NCBI GenBank assembly: GCA_013397435.1
Contig: VZRG01001672.1
Location: 89,488-153,487, forward strand
Length of the DNA stretch: 64,000 nt
Source: Erythrocercus mccallii
Lineage: Eukaryota; Chordata; Aves; Passeriformes; Dicruridae
Direction of reading: 5' to 3'
The notes beneath the pieces are model-generated. The model ran no database searches. It was not told the DNA's origin and saw nothing but the letters and a program-made list of their open reading frames with translations. Below, piece after piece: positions 12,236 through 25,145 of the stretch (positions within the stretch are counted from its first letter, which is position 1; each line of letters opens with the position of its first letter). Position numbers and translations under genes: made by a program.

Positions 12236-15200
12236 GTTATTGAAATAAACCCTGCTTATATTAAAGTAATAGTAATTTTTTACAAACATTTTACCAAATA
12301 TTTCATTACTTTGCAGGTAATGAAATCTCTTTTTAATTTGCATCTGTATATATTATTATATAATATTCTGAAATTTGTTTAGAGTGAATTGAAATATGTA
12401 TTTGTATAGTCCTCAAACAATGAAAAGTATAAATAAAGGTCCTTACCTCATACATTTTTTATTGAGTTCAGTGAGTACTTACCTAAGTGGGACTGTCTGT
12501 GGCTGATTCATCAGCTTTCTAAACAATGTCACTTTAATGGGTATAGTCCCTGCTGAATAAAGGACACAACTTTGTCAGTCATAAGTTAAAGAGGAAAGTA
12601 AATTTAAAAGATATGTCTAGAAGACATTCTTGATAGCATAACCATGCTCTGGAAAGGCTCTTTTCCTCAGTTCTTGAGGGATTTGTAACCTAAACAACAG
12701 ATGAGATTTGCAGCAGTTCATAGATTTTAGATTAAATTTAAGACTCAACATCACATAAAACTAAAGCTTTGAACTTAAGTTTGCATGATCTATTTGTAAT
12801 AAACTTGTGAATGTTCTGTATGTCCTTATTGTTCCTAATAATCTTCTCCATGCATGAACCAAACTTCTTTCATTTGTATATACCAGCAGTATGTGATACC
12901 CTGGGACATTTTAGTCCACAAGATTTGAAAATATTGCGTTTGAGTTGGCACAACAGACTTCCAAGGAAAGTTTGTTCAAGGTATTTGCTTGAATTTAGTG
13001 TTGCTACCTTTGGTTTTTAAGGTAAAATCTCCCCAAAATGTATTTGTGGTATCTGATAGAATTTGGGATATCAAGTTTGCAGCCCATAACTGCAATAGAA
13101 AAATGAGTCTTTTGGGTCATTTCCACTAAATTGGAAGCAGGCAAAATCTACAAGGGTCAGTAGACTTTGAGACATAGGTGCATTAAGGGAAGAAGGAAAA
13201 GGAATGTGCCAAGAAGCTCAGAAGAGATGGTAACTTAAACAGAAGTTGAAAACTGACAAACAGGCACATCAGCATATATAACAAAAACTGTTTTCAGAAA
13301 CTCAGGGAAGATGCTTGGAGAAGATTTTTATAGTGGCGTCTGAAATAAGATGAGTTAAGCCTGATCTGTATTTCACTGAGCCTCCTCAGCAAAGTAAGCT
13401 TACACACATACAAAAAATGTCCCTAGCAGCACAGATTCATTGCCTGGTAGGAAAAATAATTGACCTTCAATGAGAAAATAAGCAGGTGGCTGTAGTGGCT
13501 TGCACAGGATAGGCATAAGGATAAGACTGGGTAAGTGATTTAAAAACACTTCAGATAAGTAGAGGAAGCCAATTCAAAACTACAGATGAGAATGGCATGG
13601 TTTGCTTTTTCTATTTTGCAGAGCATCATCCCAGACTTACTTAAAGTTTAGAGACAGGATTTAGGAAGATCATAAAAATAAAATTGCTGTCACTGACAGA
13701 GGAAAAATGATTACAGTTTTTAATGGTGACAGAAGTTAAGCTTCAGTAAACCACAGGAAAAATATTGGACCAGCTTCTGAAAGAAAATGTGTTTCATAGC
13801 TGGGCTGAGGACAACTTAAATAAATTACAGCTTCAAGCAGTGATGTCACAGTCAGGCACCTAATCCTTAGAAAATATTTCCTAGTATCTCTCTGATGAAA
13901 ATTCTGCAATTTTGCAAATGGTAGAAGTGGAGTTACCCAAGACTATCTGTGGCTACAGTTAAAATCAGTTGTGGGCTCTTTTCATGAAGGAAGAACCAGA
14001 TGACTTTTTAGCACCCAATAATCATGCAAGAGAATTGCTTTGCACAGGTTCGTCTGTATTTTATTATGATGGACAATCAGAACTTTGCAAAAGCAAAACT
14101 TAAGTAAATCTCACCCAAGTTCAAAAGTAGCCCATGGAGTTAGCTGAATTGCCATCTGAGAACTTGTCCCAAAGCTTTAATAAAAGAAGCTACTCTTCCA
14201 AGAGTCACTGAAGGTTCAGCTTGTAGAATGTAACAGAATCACAGGATTTCCCACATGTATCTTTTAAGACTTCCATTTAATATCTACATGAAGTCTTCAT
14301 AAAACAACAGTTTGCATCAGTTCACAGCCTTTCTAAAGAGACACTGACAGCTACAGTGGAAGACTCATTAGGGTGGGCTGGAGAGAGGAGGGGAGGACAA
14401 AACTGATGGACATAGAGTGACTAAAATTTAACGAATATCATTATCTTCCAGCAGAGAAAATCCAATTAAGTCCAAAGATATACATCAACTAGAAAGTGAC
14501 AAAAGACAACAGAGAAACATTTTAAACTAAAAGAAACCTAATAATCATTCCTGACACTATTACTCTATGTAATTGTGACAGAAACAGCATACTTGGCAGC
14601 TACACATTAATGGAAGCACCTGAATGACATTAACAATATATGATTAGCTGAAAAGCAGGTTTCCTGCTGGGTCAGAAGAGTTTGTTTTGTTCTGTTTGAC
14701 ACAATATTTAAAATTTGTGAATCCTGAAACATACCCTCAGAATTAGCAAAGAGAAAGAAATGTGGAAGAGAAGGGTAGAAGGGAAATGGCTATTATCATT
14801 TTGCTTCGGGAGAAAAGAGATAGGAGACAGGAGGGAAAAAGCAAAACAAGGGAAGGGCTGACTTCTGCAGTATTTATTCTCATATTATTTGTATGAGAAG
14901 ATACATAGTGAGTCCCTTTCCTTGTTAACAACTCACACAGAAGTCTATGTGAACTGAAGTTTAAAAATAATTTCACTGCATCTTCCACAACATTCTCTAA
15001 GTTGGTTATGCACACACACACAAGTACATAAAGCAAGCTAGTAGAATTTTTTAAAGTTAAAAAAAAAGGAAAGCACTCATGCTTACTTACTTAGAACAAA
15101 GATCACAAAAGCCCAAGGGAAATGCAACCTTCAAATGGTTACTTCCCCTTGCCCCTTCCTCCATCTTTTGCTGTGCTGCAAAATTTTAATATCTCATCAA

Positions 15201-15624
15201 GTATATAGCAGCCATAAAGTACTGTCCCTTTTTATGTAGTTTCAGATGCAAGAAGGAGCACATTCCTTATAATGACCTAAACCTATCAAATGAAGAAATA
15301 ACACTTTGGGATGATGAACTCTAAATGATGAGTGATTATTTTTAAATTCATTACAACTTTGTTTGACGTTTTTATTACCTTCTTAATTTCTTCCAGCCAA
15401 GCCACAGATGTTATTACTCATTATATAAACAGTGCACCAGTGAGGGAAAAGGGTTTTCCTAGGCTTTTACTCTAGCTCTTTGGCTCCCAAACTAAGGTAG
15501 TTATGAGGATATCACTGAATCAAACTTCAGCCACAATACCATGAAAGTAAAATGAAGTTTGTCATATGTTTTGAACTCCAGAACCCAGTGCATTTCTCAG
15601 ACATTAAGCAAAATGCCTAACAAT

Positions 15625-15690
15625 GATGAAGTTATTACTAGCTCCACTTTACAAATGAAGGAAAAATGGGAGGAACTGGGACACACAGTG
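15625..15690 (-). mobile_element. Possible MIR-like SINE relic
   Basis: The stretch contains ATTACTAGCTCCACTTTACA followed by an ATGAAGG-type motif and GGGAGGAACTGGGACACACAG. It recalls, from memory, the reverse complement of the MIR core (the part running from a TTTTACAGATGAGG-like block towards the tRNA-derived end). MIR-type SINEs are old and present at low copy in birds. The match is short and by eye only. Chance similarity is a real alternative. Confidence 0.3.
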
Positions 15691-16997
15691 CTGCAATACA
15701 TCAGCAATACATCAGTCTGTAGCAATGGTATATTTTGACAATGAGCACACGAGAGGTTTGTGGGGTTGGTATGAAATGTGGTACATTGTGGACTATGCAA
15801 TTGTGTACTATTTTGTAAATATAAATAATGTCTTAGGTGAGAAGCTGAAGGGAATAATGCTGTCTCACCTTGACAGAGGGCACAGTTACCAGAGCAGACT
15901 GATATCCATGCCTCAGTGGAGTTCTGCTCAGTTCAGTAAAGAGGGCAGAGCACATCCATCTTCATTTGCTGCAAAAGAAATCCTACTCTTCTGCTCTGAC
16001 ATTTGGATCAGGTCCTAAGGTAGATGAAGTCTGAGCTTCACACTTCCCACTTGTCTACACAGAAAAGAATACATTTGACTGGTGGGAAAAGGATGACAGG
16101 AGAGAGCGCATGGGTGTGATAATATTTGTAGGACTGTGCTCAAGTAAGGTCATGTACTTAGAGCTAGGCTTCCAGGCATTTGTCTGTTGGGATCTCTTAC
16201 ATGACTGACTGAATATGTTTAGAGGCATTTTGGCCTTCCTCTGACAGATCAGGTATTGGCTGTTCCCTGAGGCAGGACATTTATCACAGTTGGCAAATCC
16301 TGTGTTCCTCTGATCTCTCCCTCTGGTAAGCTTTGCAATTAAGAACCTACAAACAATTTTCAAACTGAAGCCAAGAAAAAATCAAGAAAACAAGAATACT
16401 GAAAGAGAAGGAGACCAATTTGGCCAAGGAATACATTACTCTAAATAGACTTACAGTAACTAGTAAAGTTAGTATAACATAAATGACCACCATACATATA
16501 TTCTTTGGTGAATACGTTCATTTTTTCTGACATATTCAACAAAGAAGGAGATGAGTGCTTGGTTTCTTGCCTGTTGGCTTGCTTGTTTGGTTTTTTGTTT
16601 GGTTTTGAAAGGAGAATAATTTTTTTTGGATTGAATATTTAACAAATATACATAGCACCATCAACCCCAGAAATTCACCTTTAAGAAATCTTCTGATTTT
16701 TTCACTGAGTTGGTGATAGTACCAGCACTGAATAAATTTGCACTGCTTTTTCCGATGGATTTCATATTGCATGGCTAAGTATCTTCAGGATCTCTTCACA
16801 GGAGAACAGCATCCTACCCCTGCAAGGAATAATAGAAAGGGCAGCCTTTGCTACAGCCAGCCACACACTTACCCTTCTTCTTAGGGGCAGAAGGTGCAAG
16901 AAGGGTTTATCTGAGTAACTGCTTGCAACCCTTCTCAGGCTTGCTTTTTTTTGTTCATATGAAACTGCTTCCAACAGTAGCTGAGCTCAGGCACTCT
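15691..16997. other. AT-rich single-copy DNA, no gene
   Basis: Three open frames of 70-102 codons overlap here on both strands, and none is recognisable. A T/G-rich patch lies at about 16560-16640. The segment ends at the target site of the LTR insertion. Confidence 0.5.
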
Positions 16998-17002
16998 GCC
17001 TG
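16998..17002. repeat. Target-site duplication, left copy (GCCTG)
   Basis: GCCTG directly precedes the LTR terminus TGTCTAGG and is repeated exactly at 17631-17635 after the other terminus. A 5-bp duplication is the footprint of a retroviral-type integrase and fixes both element boundaries. Confidence 0.9.
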
Positions 17003-17630
17003 TGTCTAGGTTTAGGGCAAATTTGGGAGGAAACCTCCGAAGGGGTTCCTTTGGAAGGCAAACCTAAACGGCCCCTCCCCCCTGCCAGCCCGGGAAAAGG
17101 AAACTTCCTTAGAGAAGAGTGGAAAAAGCTATTTATTTAACAAATATATCTACAAGGACAAAGAATGAATAATATGAAACAATAAAAGAATAATGAAACA
17201 ATAAAACCTCTTGCTGCTCTGAAGAGGGATGGCAAACTGAGAAAAGTCTTTGCCGTGGTGTAGCTCAGTCTCTGTCCCACCAGAGGTTCAGGCCCGGGGG
17301 GGGCCGCAGGTGCGAGCCCTCGATGCTCCTTTGGGTTTTCAGTTCACAGCAGATTTAAAGTCTCAAGAAAAGGAAGAAAAACAAGTCCAGGGTTTCTTCT
17401 CTGCCTCAGCTAGCTAAACTAACTAAGAGCACAGAACCTCCGCCGCCGTCCCTGTCGCCAGGAACACACCGTCGGAGTAAGGAATGTCCGGGGGAGTCAG
17501 GCACAAACAAACTCCGCGCTTCTTTCCCTGGTTCACGCTCAGAATCAGTCTTAAAGGTACAGGACTCAGTATACAGCAGTAACAGAAGAGACGATTGGGG
17601 ATACAGGCATCATAAAGTCACCCCACAACA
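17003..17630 (-). mobile_element. Solo LTR of an endogenous retrovirus (family 1, younger copy)
   Basis: A 628-bp element with retroviral LTR hallmarks. Read on the minus strand it starts TGTTGTGGGGTGAC and ends AAACCTAGACA, giving TG...CA termini. It is flanked by an exact 5-bp duplication. An AATAAA polyadenylation signal lies on the minus strand at 17132-17137. No internal retroviral genes are present, so it is a solo LTR left by recombination between two LTRs. A second copy of the family lies at 58106-58769. This copy still keeps many CpG sites (for example around 17440-17500) that are lost in the other, so it is probably younger. I associate this family with passerine genomes from memory; a repeat-library match would confirm it. 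Confidence 0.88.
17132..17137 (-). promoter_or_regulatory. LTR polyadenylation signal AATAAA
   Basis: TTTATT on the plus strand reads AATAAA on the minus strand, in the LTR orientation, about 130 bp before the LTR 3' terminus. It is the natural candidate for the retroviral poly(A) signal. Confidence 0.6.
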
Positions 17631-17635
17631 GCCTG
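17631..17635. repeat. Target-site duplication, right copy (GCCTG)
   Basis: Exact match to 16998-17002. The sixth base differs (preceding T, following G), so the duplication is five bases and not six. Confidence 0.9.
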
Positions 17636-20600
17636 GAAAGTTCGAACATCTGCCAGACAGCCACACACTGTTACACATTTTGCTTCATGTGCCAAGATGT
17701 GTCTGACAAGAAAGCGGACAGATAAACTTCCTCAAACTCCTTGGTAGTTCCTGATTGCCAGCCCTGCATCTCATCCAGAAACCCAAAGAGGGTGGCAGAA
17801 GTGGCGAGAGGCTGTCCAGTAAGAAGGTAAAGTTATGCCTGTGACTAAGGGATGCATGCCTCTGCTCACCAGTTCAGCACCATGACAGTATGTGATGCTC
17901 AGCACTGCTTCTAGGAGATACTTGTGCACTGAGACTCAGCTTCTGATCTCAGACATGAACTCAGAAAGCTTCAGAGGACCAGCCAGGAGGCACAAACTAA
18001 TTTTACTTTTTGAATCTCTAATTTCTGTCTGAAAAAGCAGATACATGACGTAATGTTCCTACTGATTAAATCCACCTTATAAAGTATCAGATCCCCTGTG
18101 TGCATCTTGAGTACTCAATTTTACCACTTTTAGTCTGCATATGGCTTGCTTTTACTAGTGTGTGATCATTGATCAACCCATGAAAGTTCAAGGCTCCACT
18201 CTTCAGTGAAATGTTTCTTCAAAGAAAATTTAAGGGTCTGAAATATTCTGGAGAAACGAGAGACTACAGCAATGAAACACCCTCCTGTGTATAGTGCTGC
18301 TGCTGATATTCATTTGAATGAACATCAGCACCATGAATCAGTCTCTTCCTGTCCTCCCTCTTCCTAAGACTGCATCTCATCAACAACATAAACATTTTGC
18401 ATAGCCGTAGGGACACGTTTTACCTCATGTGAGCAAAAAAAGATTCAATAAAATGGCTTGTATTCATCCTTGAAAATTCCATAAACTCTTATGCATTATA
18501 CAAGTGTCTAAAGGTTTAGAAAAGTAAACATTTGGCAGGAATAATTGTATCCATTATTTGCTATCTTTGTTTCAGTTCTTAATTTTGTTTCCTGTACATC
18601 CTTTCAAAAGAACTTTCTGCATTCAAATTGCATCTTATTCTTTCCCTGGGTATTGTACTTGTGGGGGAATTTACAGTGATTAATATTGAATTATCAGTTT
18701 CTTTAACCGAATGCTCTTTTATTTATTTCCTGCTCAGGATGAGATTCACTGCAGTGAAGTGGCGACCATAATGGAGTCCAAGAGTCTTTGAGTCTTTCAG
18801 AGAGAGGAAGAAAGTCATTCATAAGGATGTCAATATCTATCTATGGAGTATTAGTAATTTTTAGGGTCCATTAAAACTCTTTTCGATTACTTGGGATAAG
18901 TGTGGCTTGAAGTGATATATGTCCACTTGATTAGTTGTCTCCTCAACACTGAGCAACTGTGGAAACCTTTGCATGATCCTGACACCACAGTTCCAGCCAG
19001 AGTCCTGTTTTACTGTAGGACTTGACTGGGCAAGAGGTCTTGTGATTCTAAGAGATCAAGAGCAGCCACAGAGTAATCAGCCTGTGTTTCAGGAACGTTT
19101 TTCAAGATGATGGGGTATAAGCATTCAGCTGTTTGATGATATTTTTTCTTTTGGATAGTTATAGCCATGACTTACTTGCAAAACAACAAATATTTTCAAG
19201 TCCAATAATGACTAACTATTTATAGTTTTATAGTTTCTGAATTCTTCTCAATATAAGCATTTTGTAATAGCATTATATAAAATAAAATAGATAAACACTT
19301 CTCAAAGACTTCCTGATAACATATGTCCCATTAAAAAGTTATGGTCTTGTGTTCATAAAGCGTAGAAAATTAACTGAATTTGAAGGTACTGGGAAATAAT
19401 AAGTTCTGGAAGTATATGTGTCTAAATCATAAAATCTGCAGAGTAATTTCTGTCATTTCTCCACAGCTTAGAAGACTTACTCTCACAGTCATTATAAAAA
19501 ATGAGCACAAAGTATTTATATTTCTAATCCTACAAAATATTCAGAAATAGTATATGTTCTTAATTCATTGCCAAATATTAATAAGCACAAATAACTAATA
19601 AATATTGATTCTATTTCTGTGCAGCAAAAAGATATTTGAGAATGTAGTTATTTAAAAACTCTTGAAGAAGAAATTCTTTAATTTTTTTAAGTGTCTTTCT
19701 CTTGTACTTGCCAATTCAAAGAGTTAAATCTTAAGAGCTTTGCTGAGATTTTATAAGTAGAGCTTTTCCCAGATAAAAATTGCTCCAAGACAGAGTGAGT
19801 TCAAATATTAAGGTTTGGTGCAATAATTGCTCAGTTTCTACAAGTTTTCCATCCATAAAAATAGCTCAGCTGTTCTCAGGTTTTTCAGACTGAACAAAGA
19901 GTATATGTTTTGCCTCTGTCTAGAGGCTGCAGACCTTAATACATCTGAAAAAATTGGACACACAGAAATGTGCACTCTCAGCTTTCCATTAATACTTTAA
20001 TGCAGAAGATTGGAACCATGCTGCCAGATTTTTAAAAGATTAGGAGAATTGCACAATACAATTTCTGCAGCATCTTTAGTCTCCATATTCCAGATGTTTA
20101 CTAATATGCATCACATCAAATAGATCTGTTCTTCTTAAAAGGGGAAACACAGTTTGTGGTATATGAACATTTCTAAAGCACTATACATAATAAATATGAC
20201 TTATAGAACACTCGTTTTATTTGGGGACAAAAATAATCCAAGGTAAGAGACTGGAAGAAACAGGAGTGTGGACAGGAATTTGCATTTTGGTGTAAAAGAC
20301 CAGACAAATTAATCTGAAATTGCATTAAACTGATGTTCATTTCATTATATTAAACTGATTTCAGTCAGGTTTTTAAGCCAAAGACATGCTCATAATAACT
20401 TCCTTGTGGCTAAAATTTAAATAGTCGTCTCCTTTTCCTTCTTGACATCTGAAAAAGGACTTGCTTTCTGCAGGAAGTATTCAGCTCTAGTGGTAGTGAT
20501 TAGGCAGCTCTATTACCCAAGCAGTCCATGGCTGAAAACAGCATGTATCAATGCAAAACTAGCAATAAATAACCACATCATTTCACAGAGGAGGGAAGGC

Positions 20601-20955
20601 TGGTGTTGTCAGATAAGTAACAGAAAGTTTTACTTTTTGCTTAAATCATTTGAATGAAAAACCCAAAGAAAAAGCAAAGCTGCCAAAATGGAATTTTAAG
20701 GCAGCATTAGTAAAATAAAAATAAAAATACAAGGCTGGTGTACTCATGCACACCTGCGTGAAGTGCACAAGGAGAAATACCCCATATCCTGACAGGATCA
20801 CAAAACATAGATGCACAATGTTAATTTTGGAAGATAAACTATGGTAGCAATGACAGTTTTTCAAATAGGGGAAAAAACTGTCATGAGATCACTATAATAA
20901 TTTCATATTAATCCAGTAGTCACAGAATGGAAGGCCATTCTTTCTGCTGCCAAGG

Positions 20956-21031
20956 AAAACACCAGACACACATACACACACACAAAAAAACCCCAAAAAC
21001 AAAAAAAAAACCACCAAAACCCACCCCCAAA
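20956..21031. repeat. CA microsatellite and A/C-rich tract
   Basis: A short ACACACA run passes into A runs broken by CCCC and CCACC blocks. Low complexity. Confidence 0.85.
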
Positions 21032-23485
21032 TTCTGTTTACCAAACATTAAAGTGAAAAATAGATAAAATCCAGACCTTTAATACAGGCTGTCTACATAT
21101 CAATCGTTAGAAAACATTCATTTCACATCCATACTTGCAGCATATAAATAATGTCCTAGAATATTTCAGGTTTTATTTGGTGTAGGAAGAGCAAAAATAA
21201 TAGAGGGCATGATATTTGAAAAGTGAAAAGAAACTGTAAAATTTAGTGGATGTATTTTGCCAAACTACATTATATAACACAATGTCTTAAAAAGTAAAAA
21301 TGTATTAAAGCTGGAAGCAGATACACTCTATTTACATTCTACAGAACAGCTAAGTCTGTAGGATTACCTATGCTATTTGAAATGCTATTTATTTATTTAT
21401 TTAGATTTTCCTAATAATTTTTTCTCTTTTTCAACTAGTTCAGCTTTACTATGATTGCCTTCCCTTCTACACATGCCCAGCCCTTCCCATTTCCAACCAT
21501 GTTTTATAGAGTATATGCTAATATTCATACACTTCCAGTCTGCAGTTGCCAGAAGGTAAATATTTTTTATCCAGTAACAATAAATTATACCTTTAAAATA
21601 TAACATACAAAAACCTCTTTCTTGAGATGCAACTGTTTTAACGGCACTTAATTCTTCTTCTGCAATATCTCAAGTCTAAAGAAGACTGAATTAATTCATT
21701 TGAAAAAATCTAGAATTTATCAGCAATGCTATTCTCCAGATAAGTTCGTTTCTTTCCTACATGATACCTTTATTAAATAGCTTGAAACTGGTCACATTAT
21801 ATGTAATGGAATCATTTGCATGCATAATATTTACATTTTTTTGGAAATTCACATTAAGATTATTTTTTCTGTGAGTAGGCTAGACTTTGAAATGCCATGC
21901 TTTAAAAATTTTCATTTTGAAGATATTTATAATACAAACTGGGATTCTAAAAAAAGAGAGAAAAGTGTAACTATTCTCTGGATTCAAAAATAAAACAAAC
22001 AAACATCTGAATTTCTTTTTTCATCTTTACCACCCTCTTTTTCTTTCTTCCTGGAGAAAAAAAGAAGTTAAGTGGGCCTCCAATTGAGGCTGAGGGTACA
22101 TAAATAATCCATGGCTTCTAGAGAATATTTATTTGAATTGGGCTGTCTAAGAACAGAAGACTTTGGCATGGATAAGGAGGTAATATAGGAGCCTAGTGTC
22201 TCATAGGCAGAATAAAATGAAGTTTAGGTTCAAGGCTTCCAAGAACGCCTGTACAAAATTCAGTTTCTGTATTAGTCAGGACTGTGAGTAGTGTCAGAAT
22301 ATCTGATAGCAAGGCCTGACTTATTTTCCACATACTGTATTTAGTATCTACCTTAAATTAGCTGATATTAAAGACTTACAAGTCCTGCTCATCTTTGTGC
22401 ATCAGACACCTAACAATTCTCACATACAAGCACACAGCAAAGGCAATTACATTTACAGATCTGGGTCCATAAGCTGTGTGTCACTTTCAGTAAAACTGTC
22501 TCTTTTGAAATGTGCTAAGCTACCCAAGCCTAATTCAGGTAGTCAGCAAACTGCCTCATCTGCCAGCTAAGGAACATGTCACTGCCAGATATAACTGTGT
22601 TCACCATCTTCCTTTCAGACCTGATGCCAGCTGAGCACACAAGTACCAAACATCTAAAAGAAAAAAAGCCTGGGGGACAAGAATGGGGAGTGGTAGTTTG
22701 CACATTCTGATTAACACGGATTCTCACTCTCTGTTTTTTGATATCTCAAAAACATTAGATCACAAATGCTCCTCTGCATATTCACTAGGTATCTAGTGAA
22801 AAATTAAAGCATCTACAATGAGGAAATTAAAATAATTTCTACATTAACTCAGGCAAAAGTCAGTTTATGATTTAAGAATCATCAAGTATGTTCTCAGAGC
22901 TGCCAAGAGCACAATTACTGCACTCTAGATTAAGGAAAGATGTTGTAAACAACTGTTCACTGTAGTGGAAAATAACCTAGTGATAAACATTATTTCTAAA
23001 AAAAAATCATTTCTGAAGTAAAAACCACAAGTCTGAAAGCAACATGTTTAGCAAGAGAATCATGATGAAAAGTGAGTGAAACTGGAAAGGATCAGAGCAA
23101 GTATGAGTGCATCCAATAGTCAGGATCAAATAGATAGTGCTGCCCCTCTCTTATGCATAGACCTTTTCCTTTTACACTTACCATGATGCAGGATTTGTTG
23201 TCATAATCTCCTTTCGGAACTAGGGAACCTGATTCAAACTCATGAAGAAGCCCCTTATGCTCCACGTTTAATAAATTGTTTTAATAGTGTTAATAAACTA
23301 AGCTCCCTGGGCCCTCATGGCCTTTGCAGTCTGTTCTCTTCAAGGACCATTTATACTGCCAAACACTTGTTAAGAGTATTTGCACAAAAGAGGCATATAT
23401 GGTTCATTCCATTAATTCATAAATATACAAATATGTTTTCATTCAGGTGAATGCCAAAAATACAGATCAAGTATCATGTCAGTTG

Positions 23486-23851
23486 TTACCTTTTGCAGTC
23501 CCAGGTAGCTCTGGGAGATGTGTCTGAGAAGAAGTGGCACTTCGTGGCATTTGTAATGCTAATAATATGGGCAGGATGTCCACTCCTCACAGCCCAGAAA
23601 CAGACACCGGATTGTCCCTGGAGTCTGCTCTTCCCTGACTGATTTGACCACCTGTCTCTCCACAAGGAAGGAGCTGGCTGTGCCAGCATTGCTGAGGTGG
23701 TGACCTGCTTCACGCCATGGCTGCAGACGGGGTCACACATAGAAGCGATCAGTGAGCCCGCCAAAATGGGGTCAGGAGTTAGTTCAGCTAAATTTGACCA
23801 TTCTTCTAAACATTTTGAGACAAAAGAATCACAAGAAAATTCCAGCAACAA
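23486..23851. other. GC-richer patch open on both strands, identity unknown
   Basis: The minus strand is open for 121 codons (23486-23851), and an overlapping plus-strand frame is open for 103 codons (23697-24008). Base composition is clearly richer in G and C than the surroundings. I recognise neither translation. It could be a decayed transposon, a retrocopy fragment or a regulatory island. No splice sites or promoter elements single out one reading. Confidence 0.25.
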
Positions 23852-25023
23852 TGCCAGTAATGATACATTATTAATTATTCTTCCTTATCGACTTGATCAT
23901 GAGGATAGCAGAAACTCATTAATTTTTCCTCTAGATAGCTGTATGACCATTTCTAATTTCATTTTGGTCTGGAGTCAGGGTGACCTAAGAGTAACGCTTT
24001 GTTATTAAGTTGGTAAGTCTTTTTTTACAGACTTTGGAACATTTTCAACACTTGATCTAGGCTTTATAATGTTGTTAACATTACTAACAATGACAATAAG
24101 TACAACAAGGTATGTCAGTCATGATTCCTCTTTTTTTAAAAATTTTTTTTCTTTTTATATGTATAATACATGGGTGAGGTTATTTTAGGGGTACAAACAG
24201 ACATAAATTAATGTGTCTGTTATATTTGATTTTTACAGATAAGACATTTTTATGTTCTGATGCATTGAAGTCAAAATGTGTAAGTGCAATGACAAAAGAC
24301 ATAAATGCTTTAGCTAAAGTAAGGACTCAAACCAAAGGACATGATTCTCAAAGATTTTTGTTACTGTTTTCAGTTTTTCATTCAATCAATGTTCCCCTGG
24401 ACTGCATACCACAAAAAAAAGAACTAGAGGTAGAAGGTTTGTATTCTTAGAAAAAGTTCTGAATATAAAATTCCTTCTGCTGTTATAAGCAGGGTAGGTT
24501 GGGAAGCATGCAGGACTGATGACATTCCTGCAGCTCTACCCTGCATACTTTGTCTCAGCTCCCTTCTGTGTTCCCTGTGGAGAAGATGTATCTTTAATAT
24601 TACTCCTGGTGCTGTAATAAAACATCCTGTGGGTTAATTTCGCTAATCCTCTGAGCAGGAGGCTTAACAGCTGGAGCTTATCATGTCCTCCTTTTATGCT
24701 GATTCAGTGGTCAGCAGAAAATATGATTCCCAGATGTTCACACTTGATAGACTCAACAGGCTTGAGAAGAATAAAGGCAAAATCTGTGACAGGTGGGATT
24801 TTTTTGGTCTTGTTTGTTTGAGGATTTGGAATTTCTTTTACCATTTACCAAGGTGCACAGAGGAAAAGCAGGTCACATTTTTAAGAGAAATAAATGTTTT
24901 GGGAGCTTCAAAATAGTTATAGAATCTTTTTTCTCTCATGCTGAGATCCAGAGATATGTACAGGTGTCATTGCATAGATTTAGCACATAGTCATACATGT
25001 TTTTTATTACATTTTCTTTTTAC

Positions 25024-25047
25024 TTTGGTTTGGTAACCAAAACCAAA
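25024..25047. repeat. Near-perfect inverted repeat with no loop
   Basis: TTTGGTTTGGT is followed directly by ACCAAAACCAAA, its reverse complement with one extra A. It lies about 100 bp upstream of the plus-strand exon candidate. It could be chance in a T/G- and A/C-rich context. Confidence 0.65.
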
Positions 25048-25145
25048 CTGCCCTTTCAATAATAACAGCAATGTATTATTGTGGTTGCAGCAGGCAATAA
25101 TATCCAAAGTTAATTTGAAACCTGAATATTTTTTTTCTCTTGTAG

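Larger units (their letters stand above)
10184..15624. other. AT-rich single-copy DNA, no gene
   Basis: No transposon or gene is recognised. The plus-strand 99-codon frame 11171-11470 looks somewhat protein-like (mixed charged and aromatic residues) but matches nothing I can name. The block includes the A/C-rich tract, a GATA microsatellite, and an unusually AT-rich, TAATTA-rich patch at about 11690-12060 that could be a conserved regulatory element. Confidence 0.55.
17636..25145. other. AT-rich single-copy DNA, no gene
   Basis: No transposon or gene is recognised. The A/C-rich tract at 20956-21031 is listed separately. A GC-richer patch at about 23490-23790 keeps long open frames on both strands (121 codons minus, 103 codons plus) and is also listed separately. 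Elsewhere stops are frequent in all frames. Confidence 0.55.

Noticed and set aside
14233..14250. AGAATCACAGG resembling a CR1 3' tail
   Set aside because: The flanking sequence does not continue into the CR1 3' region on either strand.
17639..17647. GTTCGAAC resembling a tRNA T-arm
   Set aside because: No acceptor, D or anticodon stems can be placed around it.
18735..18792. Acceptor-like CCTGCTCAG followed by a short open frame
   Set aside because: The frame stops after 17 codons and no polyadenylation or donor site makes it convincing.
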